Assembly (NCBI RefSeq): GCF_020905295.1
Contig: NZ_JAJJMM010000001.1
Coordinates: 310,001 to 374,000 of the forward strand
Origin: Flavobacterium piscisymbiosum
GTDB taxonomy: Bacteria > Bacteroidota > Bacteroidia > Flavobacteriales > Flavobacteriaceae
Direction of reading: 5' to 3'
Length of the DNA: 64,000 nucleotides
In this document: piece by piece, positions 33,701-41,468 of the stretch
How the letters are laid out: each line of letters starts with the position of its first letter
How positions within the stretch are numbered: the stretch's first letter is position 1
Made by a program: the position numbers and the translations under genes
The notes under the pieces: generated by a model
What the model saw: only the letters and a program-made list of their open reading frames with translations
Databases searched by the model: none
Told to the model about the DNA's origin: nothing

Positions 33701-34558
33701 TTATTCGACGGTTATAAACTGCAATTGTTGTAAATCTCCGTTATAAATATTCACATCTACCCGATGTTTGATTCCAGGCAGAGATGCTTTTTCTGTAAAT
33801 TGCCAAAAAAGCCAATCGTCTTCGATTTTTTCTCTATAGAAATTGTAATTGGCTATCCAAAATAAATATTCTCCGAATTCTTCTTTTAGAAAATCACCAT
33901 AATAACGTTCGCCGGTATAAATAATTGGGCGTACCTGATAATGCGCTTCTACTTTATTTAACCAACGTTTTAAGCCTTTTTTTAAGCTATCCAAAGGTTG
34001 GTTTTTAGGCAATCTTTCGATATCCAAAACTGGTGGCAAATCACCTTTTTGCAATTTTACTGTTTTAATAAAAAGATTTGCCTGCTCGATAGAGTTTTCA
34101 TTTGGGCGATAATAATGGTAAGCTCCACGTATAATTTTATGCTCTTTTGCTCCTTCCCAATTTTTTTTAAACTGTCTGTCAACTCTGTCATTGCCTGCAG
34201 TTGCACGAACAAAAACAAATTGTACAGGATATTTTTCTTCTAAAACTTCAACTTCATCCCATTGTATTTTTCCCTGAAATTCAGATACGTCAATTCCTAT
34301 TACTTTTCCTTTATGATTTTCGAGTACCTTAATATTTCTAACATCCGAAAGATGTTTGTCAACAGCATCTTCATCTAAAACTTTGTTTGATTTAAAGCCA
34401 AGATAATATGCCAGTCCATCACGATAATGATAAACTGCAAAAAAGAAAAGTAATACAAAAAAAGAATAAATAATGAAGCGAATTGCTCTTGCAAAAATCG
34501 ATTTTTGAGGTTTCGTTTTTCGTGAATAAGAGTTTCGTCTTGTCGTTTTTCTTGCCAT
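33701..34558 (-). CDS. Glycoside hydrolase family 25 (lysozyme-like), membrane-anchored
   Basis: A 285-residue muramidase candidate. A basic N-terminus (RKTTRRNSYSRKTKPQK) precedes one transmembrane segment (about 25-45, FIIYSFFVLLFFFAVYHY). The GH25 domain begins GIDVSEFQGKIQWDEV and has FVFVRATAG, GAYHYYRP and the catalytic region LPPVLDIE. So it would cut peptidoglycan from the periplasmic face. It starts 10 bases after pssA and forms an operon with it. Confidence 0.93.
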   Translation of the reverse strand: MARKTTRRNSYSRKTKPQKSIFARAIRFIIYSFFVLLFFFAVYHYRDGLAYYLGFKSNKVLDEDAVDKHLSDVRNIKVLENHKGKVIGIDVSEFQGKIQWDEVEVLEEKYPVQFVFVRATAGNDRVDRQFKKNWEGAKEHKIIRGAYHYYRPNENSIEQANLFIKTVKLQKGDLPPVLDIERLPKNQPLDSLKKGLKRWLNKVEAHYQVRPIIYTGERYYGDFLKEEFGEYLFWIANYNFYREKIEDDWLFWQFTEKASLPGIKHRVDVNIYNGDLQQLQFITVE

Positions 34559-34568
34559 TAAAATGAAA

Positions 34569-35285
34569 CTACTTTTTCAAAAACACATTATTAACAACTG
34601 ATAATAACACATAAAAAATGATAATTAACGGAATTGCCATGTATTGAAGCACTATTACTAAAAGTAAAGAAATCAACAAGAAAACGATTTGAAGCACATT
34701 ATCCTTTACTGTAAACTTTTTAATTTTTAAAGCAAAAAGAGGGATTTCAGCATTTAAAATATATGCACTACATAGCGATATTAAAAGTAAAACCCAGTGA
34801 TTGCTCAAAATTTCGAATACTATTAAAGAATCTGAATATTCTAAAACTAAAGGAAGACTTAAAATAAACAGCGCATTTGCAGGTGTTGGCAAACCAATAA
34901 AAGAATCTGTCTGACGCGTATCGATATTAAAATTTGCCAAACGATAGCAAGAACCTAACGTTACAATAAATCCTAAGAAAGGAATAAAAACCGACCCAAT
35001 AACTTCATGAGGATTTGCACTTTTTAAAAACATAGAATACATTACATATCCTGGCACAACTCCACTGGTAACCATATCTGCCAAAGAATCTAATTGCAAA
35101 CCAAGCGGACTTGAAACTTTAAATAATCTGGCAAAAAAACCATCAAAAAAATCGAAAAAGATTCCTAAACAAACCATATAAAAAGCCATTAAATAATCGT
35201 CTTGCGAAACGAAAACAACGGCGATACAACCACAAAATAAATTGATTAATGTGATTAAATTAGGAATGTGCTTTTTGATATTCAT
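34569..35285 (-). CDS. pssA: CDP-alcohol phosphatidyltransferase, probable phosphatidylserine synthase
   Basis: A 238-residue membrane enzyme with the CDP-alcohol phosphotransferase signature DGFFARLFKVSSPLGLQLD followed by SLAD (DGxxAR-x8-GxxxDxxxD). It has about seven hydrophobic segments. IPNLITLINLFCGCIAVVF at the N-terminus is typical of type II phosphatidylserine synthases, which make the precursor of phosphatidylethanolamine. First gene of an operon with the GH25 gene. Confidence 0.9.
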   Translation of the reverse strand: MNIKKHIPNLITLINLFCGCIAVVFVSQDDYLMAFYMVCLGIFFDFFDGFFARLFKVSSPLGLQLDSLADMVTSGVVPGYVMYSMFLKSANPHEVIGSVFIPFLGFIVTLGSCYRLANFNIDTRQTDSFIGLPTPANALFILSLPLVLEYSDSLIVFEILSNHWVLLLISLCSAYILNAEIPLFALKIKKFTVKDNVLQIVFLLISLLLVIVLQYMAIPLIIIFYVLLSVVNNVFLKK

Positions 35286-35476
35286 GATTTATAATTTTTG
35301 ATAATTGCAACCACAAATTTCGCATAATAAGTGACAATTTATACTATTAGTATAAAAAATTTATATCAATCTTTTAAAAAAGTAAATGGGAAGTTTAGTT
35401 TCTAAAGTTTTTTTTATTTAAAATCCATCTTTTATAATATTTCTCAAAAGGAATAAATTTGCTGAGTAAAATATTA

Positions 35477-35484
35477 TATTTTTG
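35477..35484 (+). promoter_or_regulatory. Promoter -7 box for the PorV-like gene
   Basis: TATTTTTG, an exact TAnnTTTG match 42 bases before the TTG start at 35526. Confidence 0.45.
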
Positions 35485-35525
35485 GTAAAAATTAAAACAG
35501 ACTCCGGTTTGCTAAAATATATCCG

Positions 35526-36593
35526 TTGAAGAAAATCTTTGTGCTTTTATTATCTTGGAGTTGTACGTTGCAGTATGCGCAAACCGTTCGAAAGTATTCG
35601 AATGAATTTATGAATATTGGTGTCGACGCAGCAGCTCTGGGAATGTCAAGCGCAGTAACAGCTTCTACAAATGATGTAAACTCGGTTTATTGGAATCCGG
35701 CTGGTTTAACCAATCTTGAAGATCATCAAATTTCATTGATGCACGCCAATTATTTCGCAAATATTGCACAATACGATTATATAGGTTATGCAAGCCCAAT
35801 TGATGACCGGAGTGCATGGGGAATTTCGATGATTCGTTTTGGTGTCGATGATATTATGGATACCACTCAGTTAATCGACAATCAGGGAAATATTGATTAT
35901 AACAGAATTCGGTTGTTCTCGACTGCTGATTATGGTTTTACTTTTTCGTATGCCAGAAAATTGCCTGTTGACGGATTTCAATATGGAGTAAATGCAAAAA
36001 TTATTCGACGAATTATCGGGAAATTTGCGAATTCATGGGGGTTTGGTTTTGATGTTGGACTTCAGTTTGAACGCAATAACTGGAAATTCGGTTTAATGCT
36101 TCGCGATATTACAACAACTTATAATGTCTGGAATATTGATGAAGAAGAATATGCGAAAATTGCCAATGCGATTCCGGGAGAAAATAATGAACTACCTGAA
36201 AGTACCGAAATTACTTTGCCAAAAGCACAATTGGGAGTTTCGAAAACGTTCGATTTTCATAATGACTATAGCCTTTTGGTTGCCACTAACCTGAATATGC
36301 GTTTTGAACAAACGAATGATATTATTTCATCTAAAATAGTAAGTATTGATCCTGCTCTAGGATTCGAATTTGGATACACCGATCTTGTATTTTTGCGAGC
36401 GGGAGCTGGAAATTTTCAGAATGTGACACAATTAGACAATACTGAGAAATTGAACTTTCAACCAAATATTGGTCTGGGTTTTAAATACAAAGGCGTTCAG
36501 ATTGATTATGCCTTGACAGACTTAGGAAACCAAAGCACTGCTTTGTACTCAAATATTTTTTCTTTAAAAGTAGATTTAGGTATCTTTAGATAA
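35526..36593 (+). CDS. PorV/PorQ-family outer membrane protein
   Basis: A 355-residue FadL-like beta-barrel of the PorV/PorQ type. It uses a TTG start: the signal peptide MKKIFVLLLSWSCTLQYAQ begins there and no ATG lies before it. The family signature is NIGVDAAALGMSSAVTAS followed by VNSVYWNPAGLTNL. PorV and PorQ act in type IX secretion, but this gene is neither next to known por genes nor clearly PorV itself, so a role in surface protein export is only likely. The three-gene cassette starts 80 bases downstream. Confidence 0.88.
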   Translation: MKKIFVLLLSWSCTLQYAQTVRKYSNEFMNIGVDAAALGMSSAVTASTNDVNSVYWNPAGLTNLEDHQISLMHANYFANIAQYDYIGYASPIDDRSAWGISMIRFGVDDIMDTTQLIDNQGNIDYNRIRLFSTADYGFTFSYARKLPVDGFQYGVNAKIIRRIIGKFANSWGFGFDVGLQFERNNWKFGLMLRDITTTYNVWNIDEEEYAKIANAIPGENNELPESTEITLPKAQLGVSKTFDFHNDYSLLVATNLNMRFEQTNDIISSKIVSIDPALGFEFGYTDLVFLRAGAGNFQNVTQLDNTEKLNFQPNIGLGFKYKGVQIDYALTDLGNQSTALYSNIFSLKVDLGIFR

Positions 36594-36638
36594 AATTTAC
36601 TTTTTTATCAAATTCAACATAAAAATCATTTCTTTAAC

Positions 36639-36646
36639 TATCTTTA
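36639..36646 (+). promoter_or_regulatory. Weak promoter -7 box for the Ubl-DUF4132-E1 cassette
   Basis: TATCTTTA, seven of eight bases of the TATCTTTG form, 27 bases before the ATG at 36674. No -33 TTTG at the usual spacing is visible. Confidence 0.3.
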
Positions 36647-36673
36647 TATTCTTACAAAAAAAACACGATTATA

Positions 36674-37063
36674 ATGATTATAACTATTAAAGACGAAACC
36701 TTTGCAGGAAAGGTTTTAAACGAATTAAATTTGAACTTCAAGTCTGAGTCAGCAACTATAAAAGATATTATAGAACAGAGGGTTTCGCAAGAGGTAGAAA
36801 ACTATAACCAAAAACTGAGCGGTTTTTTTAATGGATTAATCGAACCCAATGACGCCGAAAAAACATTAAACGGCTATAAATTAAAACCTAAAAAAACCAT
36901 CGACGCCGAAAAGCAGATTTACATTGCACTAGATGCCTTCTTAAAAAACGGTTATTTTATTTTGGTAGATAATCTTCAAGCCGAAAGTTTAGAACAAGAA
37001 ATTACTCTTACAAAAAACACTACCATTAGTTTTGTAAAATTAACACCTTTAATTGGCGGATAA
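36674..37063 (+). CDS. Putative beta-grasp (ubiquitin-like/ThiS-MoaD-like) protein ending in Gly-Gly
   Basis: A 129-residue protein of unknown function. The N-terminus can form a beta hairpin (MIITIKDETF, KVLNELNLNF) and a helix (ATIKDIIEQRVSQEVENY). A helical insert of about 45 residues (48-92) follows. The C-terminal part, FILVDNLQAE, EITLTKNTTISFVKLTP, LIGG, has the order of strands seen at the end of ThiS and MoaD, with the tail hPhhGG and terminal Gly128-Gly129. ThiS and MoaD are only about 65-85 residues, so the insert is unusual. It is 2 bases before the DUF4132 gene, and a ThiF-like E1 gene follows. So it is probably adenylated by that E1. The fold is inferred, not proved. Confidence 0.7.
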   Translation: MIITIKDETFAGKVLNELNLNFKSESATIKDIIEQRVSQEVENYNQKLSGFFNGLIEPNDAEKTLNGYKLKPKKTIDAEKQIYIALDAFLKNGYFILVDNLQAESLEQEITLTKNTTISFVKLTPLIGG

Positions 37064-37065
37064 TT

Positions 37066-39603
37066 ATGAGCTTTTTAGATAAAATAAAAAACATAATAAA
37101 CAAAAAAAGTGAAGTTGATCCTAATGAAGATTTGTTTTGGAAACTAATCACTGATATTGCAAAAAATAATCAAACTTATTATTCTGTAGATTTTAAAAAA
37201 TTATCTACTTATCAGGAAATTTTAAAATTTAATGATAAGCAAAAAGTAGAAATAATATTATTTTTAATCGAAAAAAAGCATCAACATGAAAAATTTTTAA
37301 AAGCAGAACTTCGTTTAACTCATATCATAAACGATATAATTACTTCTTTAGTAAAAGAAAAGATATCTTATGACGAAATGGATATTTATAATATTATAAC
37401 TGCCTTTATTACCCACAAAAACAAAGATGGAGAATTACCTGCTTTTATTTTTTGGCCAGTAAATCAATTTGTTACTAAAGTAGCTTCGCAATACAAAGGA
37501 AAAGAACTGAATTATATTTTAAAAACAGTTCTTGAGGATTTAAAAAACGATTCAAATCTTATTAACGCACAATATTATGATAAAGCGAAATTTAAAATCA
37601 TTGAAAAAATAGATTCTTTATTATTTGAATCCGAAAATGGATCTGACTCTGTAAAACCAGTTCTTTTTTTTGAAAGTGATGTACTTTCAGATTATGCCAA
37701 TTTACAAATAGAGAATCTGCCTAAAGAGGAAAAAATCTTATGGTATAAAATATTGACCGAAGCAAGAAAAGCTACAGGAGCCAAACCATCTGATAAATTT
37801 CTAAAAGAAACCAAAAACATTCTGGAGCAGCTTAGTATTGAAAAATTCAAACAATTATTAAATGAATGGATGACTGTAACAATACAGTCCAAAGATGAAA
37901 TTCCAGAACAAGAATATTTTGTAGGTACATTTGCCCTTTCGCTTCAAAATACAGATATGCTAAAAGGCTTAGTCTGGATGTGTTCTCATTTTAATGACAG
38001 CCAAACGATTTACAAAATTTCAAAATTAGCTGAACGTTGTTATCAAAAAATACCAAATAAAGGTCCCGCTGCGGCTGGTTTAGGAAACGCGTGTTTATTT
38101 ACACTTTATAAAACAGAAGGGCTCGAAGGAATAAGTCAGTTATCACGTTTAAAATTAAGAATCAAACAAAATAATACTCAGACTTTAATTGAAAAGTATC
38201 TGTACCAAGCAGCAGAAGAACAAGGTATTTCGATTTATGAAATCGAAGATTTAGCTGCCGACGATTTTGATTTATCAGATGGAAAAAGAACCTGGCTATT
38301 TGATGACTACAAAGCTGAAATATCTCTTTTGAATATTGGAAAAGTAGAAACAAAATGGATTAAGCCAGATGAAAATCTACAAAAAACTGTTCCAACTTTT
38401 GTTAAAGAAAAATTTGGAGCAGAATTTACTGCACTTAAAAATATAGTAAAACAAGTTGAACAAAATAGTTCTTCGCAACGAGACAGAATAGACAGAATGT
38501 TTCGATCAGGAAGAAAAATGCCCTGGCAGCATTTTGATACTTACTACTTGTCTCACGGATTAATTTCTTTTATTGCTAAAAAAATAATCTGGATTATTAC
38601 TGAAAATGACACTTCCGTTTCGGCAATTTGGATCGATAATAGTTGGAGAAATTCTGCAAATGAAGTTCTTAATCCTTCTAAAAACTCTTTTGTTTCTCTA
38701 TGGCATCCTTCTCTTGAAACAATAAAAGATGTATCAGATTGGAGAAATTTTTTAATCGAAAATAAAATCCAACAACCTATAAAACAAGCATTCCGTGAAG
38801 TTTATCTTTTAACGGAAGCCGAAATCAATACCAAAAATTACAGTAACCGAATGGCAGCCCATATATTAAAACAACATCAATTTAATATATTGGCAAAAAC
38901 AAGAGGTTGGAAATATTCATTGATGGGAAGTTATGATGATGGCAGAGAGAATGAGTCTGCCGAAATCATATTAAAAGAGCATAACTTAAGAGCCGAATTC
39001 TGGGTTAGCGAAGTAAATGCTGACAATCAGTTTAACGATGCAGGAATTTGGAATTATGTTGCTACAGATCAGGTTCGGTTTGAAAACTTAGCAAATAATG
39101 AACCTGTAGATTTAATAAATGTCCCTGCCCAGGTTTTTTCTGAAATAATGAGAGATGTCGATCTTTTTGTTGGGGTCGCAAGTGTGGGCAATGATCCTAC
39201 ATGGCAAGATACCGGTGGAGTTCCTGCCTACAGAGATTACTGGCAGTCCTACTCTTTTGGAGATCTCTCTGAAGTGGCAAAAATGAGAAAAGACATTTTG
39301 ACTAATTTAGTTCCTAGATTGAAAATCAATAAAATTGCCGAAGTAAAAGATAAATTTCTGGTTGTACAAGGAAAGCTGCGAACCTATAAAATTCATATTG
39401 GCAGTACTAATATTTTGATGGAACCTAATGATCAATATTTATGTATTGTACCTGACAGAAGTGCTAAAAATCATACCGATAATTTGTTTTTACCTTTTGA
39501 AGGGGATAGCGGATTGTCTATTATTTTATCAAAAGCATTTTTATTAGCTGATGATGACAAAATAACGGATAGCACTATAACATCTCAAATTAACCAAAAG
39601 TAG
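37066..39603 (+). CDS. Large DUF4132-type protein
   Basis: An 845-residue cytoplasmic protein without signal or membrane segments. The first 400 residues look like a helical scaffold (ILWYKILTEARKATGAKPSD, GLVWMCSHFNDSQTIYKISKL, NKGPAAAGLGNACLFTLYK). The region about 470-700 (RDRIDRMFRSGRKMPWQHF, LSHGLISFIAKKIIWI, FREVYLLTEAE, KYSLMGSYDDG) matches the DUF4132 family as I know it, the group that includes E. coli MolR/YehI. The end (770-840, TYKIHIGSTNILMEPNDQY, LPFEGDSGLSIILSKAFLLADD) fits DUF7737. It lacks an N-terminal WGR domain. It sits between a Gly-Gly protein and an E1-like gene, and may be the substrate, ligase-like partner or effector; which one is unknown. Confidence 0.8.
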   Translation: MSFLDKIKNIINKKSEVDPNEDLFWKLITDIAKNNQTYYSVDFKKLSTYQEILKFNDKQKVEIILFLIEKKHQHEKFLKAELRLTHIINDIITSLVKEKISYDEMDIYNIITAFITHKNKDGELPAFIFWPVNQFVTKVASQYKGKELNYILKTVLEDLKNDSNLINAQYYDKAKFKIIEKIDSLLFESENGSDSVKPVLFFESDVLSDYANLQIENLPKEEKILWYKILTEARKATGAKPSDKFLKETKNILEQLSIEKFKQLLNEWMTVTIQSKDEIPEQEYFVGTFALSLQNTDMLKGLVWMCSHFNDSQTIYKISKLAERCYQKIPNKGPAAAGLGNACLFTLYKTEGLEGISQLSRLKLRIKQNNTQTLIEKYLYQAAEEQGISIYEIEDLAADDFDLSDGKRTWLFDDYKAEISLLNIGKVETKWIKPDENLQKTVPTFVKEKFGAEFTALKNIVKQVEQNSSSQRDRIDRMFRSGRKMPWQHFDTYYLSHGLISFIAKKIIWIITENDTSVSAIWIDNSWRNSANEVLNPSKNSFVSLWHPSLETIKDVSDWRNFLIENKIQQPIKQAFREVYLLTEAEINTKNYSNRMAAHILKQHQFNILAKTRGWKYSLMGSYDDGRENESAEIILKEHNLRAEFWVSEVNADNQFNDAGIWNYVATDQVRFENLANNEPVDLINVPAQVFSEIMRDVDLFVGVASVGNDPTWQDTGGVPAYRDYWQSYSFGDLSEVAKMRKDILTNLVPRLKINKIAEVKDKFLVVQGKLRTYKIHIGSTNILMEPNDQYLCIVPDRSAKNHTDNLFLPFEGDSGLSIILSKAFLLADDDKITDSTITSQINQK

Positions 39604-40319
39604 TGTCTAGATATTTACAACAAATTACTGTTTCTGAAATAGGTAAAAAAGGCCAGAACAAGCTCAAAAACACAAAAGTACTAATAATTGGTGCAGGAGG
39701 CTTAGGAACCCCTGTCGCTACACTATTGGGAACTATGGGAGTTGGAGTAATTGGAATTGCAGATGGAGATAGCATTAGCAAAAGTAATCTTCATAGACAA
39801 TTTTTATATTATGAAACAGAAATAGGACTTTTAAAAACTGATGTTATAATTTCAAAACTAAGCAAACAAAATCCGGAAACAGAATTTGTGAATTTTCCCT
39901 ACTTTATTACAGAGAAAAACATTCAAAAAACTTTTACTAACTTTGACATTATTTGTGATTGTACAGATAATGGACAAAGTAGAATCCTTATCAATAATTT
40001 TTGTCAAGAGAACCATCTACCATTAGTATATGCAGCTGTAAAAGACTGGGAAGGATACGTTTCGATTTTACATCATAAAAACAAAATTAATTTAGAAGAT
40101 ATATTTAGCGAAAAATCACTTCTTGAAAGCAATACTTCCAGTTGCGAAGTAGCTGGGATTATAAATACAACCTGTACTATTGCCGGAAGCATTCAAGCTA
40201 ATGAAGTTTTAAAAATAATATTAGATTTAGATGAACAACTTGATGGACAAATTATGTGTTTTAATACTTTAAATATGATTTTTAAAAAGTATAATATTTT
40301 AGGCTCTAAGACCAATTAA
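39603..40319 (+). CDS. ThiF/MoeB/HesA-family E1-like adenylyltransferase
   Basis: A 238-residue E1-like enzyme. It begins at GTG overlapping the DUF4132 stop (TAGTG). The N-terminus SRYLQQITVSEIGKKGQNKL matches the MoeB/ThiF start. ATP-binding parts are GAGGLG (30-35), SNLHRQ with Arg65, Lys78, and DCTDN with Asp122. Candidate catalytic Cys181 lies in SSCEVAGIINTTCTIAGSI, where MoeB and ThiF have their Cys. The zinc-binding Cys pairs of MoeB/ThiF are missing: the first region reads YVSILHHKNK and the C-terminus ends FKKYNILGSKTN. There are no thi or moa genes nearby, so its partner is most likely the Gly-Gly protein at 36674. Confidence 0.9.
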   Translation: MSRYLQQITVSEIGKKGQNKLKNTKVLIIGAGGLGTPVATLLGTMGVGVIGIADGDSISKSNLHRQFLYYETEIGLLKTDVIISKLSKQNPETEFVNFPYFITEKNIQKTFTNFDIICDCTDNGQSRILINNFCQENHLPLVYAAVKDWEGYVSILHHKNKINLEDIFSEKSLLESNTSSCEVAGIINTTCTIAGSIQANEVLKIILDLDEQLDGQIMCFNTLNMIFKKYNILGSKTN

Positions 40320-40330
40320 AGAATAAACTC

Positions 40331-41467
40331 ATGAAAAAATCTATATTTCAAAAAACACTTTTTATTTTACTATTATTACTAAGTTTTATTGGGTTTAGTC
40401 AAAATTTATCTTTATCGAAAGATGCTAAAATAAGCGTCCTCACTTGCGGATTAGGTAATGAAACCTATTCTTATTTTGGACATACCGCAATACGAGTTGC
40501 TGACCCTGGAAATAATATTGATGTTGTGTATAATTACGGTGCCTTTGATTTTAGAACGCCAAACTTTGTTGCGAAATTTGCAAAAGGAGATTTACAATAT
40601 TTTGTAATTGTACATTCGTTTCCGGAGTTTATTGAAGAATATAATAATGAGAAAAGAAGTGTATTCGAACAAGAACTTCTTATTGCTCAGGACGCAAAAC
40701 AAAGGCTTTTTGATAATTTAAATACCACATTAGCTTCTGAAGATCGTTTTTACACTTATAAATTTATTGATAAAAACTGTACATCAATGGTAGTGGATAT
40801 CATCAATAAAAGTTTGAATGGTACTGTTATTACAAAAAAAGGAGATAAAGATATCACTTATAGATCTATTTTATTCCCATACTTCAATGGTCATTTTTAT
40901 GATCAATTAGGAACAAGTATCATTTTTGGAACAAAAGTAGATCAATTGGGAACTAAAATATTTTTGCCTTTTGAATTGAAAAATAGTTTAGAGAAAACTA
41001 CTTATCAGAACCAATCATTAGCTGCTAAAAGTAACACTCTACTTAGCTTTGAAAAAGAAACCCCGAGTTCATGGTGGAACAACGTTTATACTTATCTTTT
41101 TATACTTGCCTTTATAGTTTTGGCACATAATAAAATAGTGGATAAAATCTATCTTTTAATTTTAACTTTAATAGGAACCTTTTTTGTTTTTATGGGATTT
41201 TATTCATTTCACCACGAACTGGCGATGAATTATAATGTGCTTTTATTTAGCCCATTATTATTGATTTTACTTCTTTTTTCAGTTATCAAAAACAAAAGAT
41301 GGACGTATCGATTTGCAGTTCTGCATCTATTGTTTTTAATCGTTTATGCTATTTTCATGATCAACAAAGCACATTTCCTGATTGTTTTACCAATGATTAT
41401 TACAAGCGGGTTTGTTTTAGTGAGAATTGCTATTCGAAATAAAAAACGTATTCCGATTATTATCTAA
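40331..41467 (+). CDS. DUF4105 (Lnb N-terminal periplasmic domain) membrane protein
   Basis: A 378-residue protein with a signal peptide (to about 24, IGFSQN), a periplasmic DUF4105 domain (about 30-235) and five or so C-terminal membrane segments (YLFILAFIVLAHNKIV to VLPMIITSGFVLVRIAI). The domain has the conserved His in YFGHTAIRVADPG and Cys in IDKNCTSMVVDII, a permuted papain/NlpC-like pair. This suggests an enzyme acting on lipids, peptides or wall components, but nothing is proved. It starts 11 bases after the E1 gene, so it may be read with the cassette. It may equally be an ordinary neighbour: DUF4105 genes are common in this family. Confidence 0.88.
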   Translation: MKKSIFQKTLFILLLLLSFIGFSQNLSLSKDAKISVLTCGLGNETYSYFGHTAIRVADPGNNIDVVYNYGAFDFRTPNFVAKFAKGDLQYFVIVHSFPEFIEEYNNEKRSVFEQELLIAQDAKQRLFDNLNTTLASEDRFYTYKFIDKNCTSMVVDIINKSLNGTVITKKGDKDITYRSILFPYFNGHFYDQLGTSIIFGTKVDQLGTKIFLPFELKNSLEKTTYQNQSLAAKSNTLLSFEKETPSSWWNNVYTYLFILAFIVLAHNKIVDKIYLLILTLIGTFFVFMGFYSFHHELAMNYNVLLFSPLLLILLLFSVIKNKRWTYRFAVLHLLFLIVYAIFMINKAHFLIVLPMIITSGFVLVRIAIRNKKRIPIII

Positions 41468-41468
41468 A

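Noticed and set aside
39603..40319. Reading the E1-like gene as thiF of thiamine synthesis or moeB of molybdopterin synthesis
   Set aside because: No thiC, thiE, thiG, thiH, moaA, moaC or moaE lies near, the small neighbour is too long for ThiS or MoaD, and the zinc cysteines are missing. Whole-genome context could still change this.
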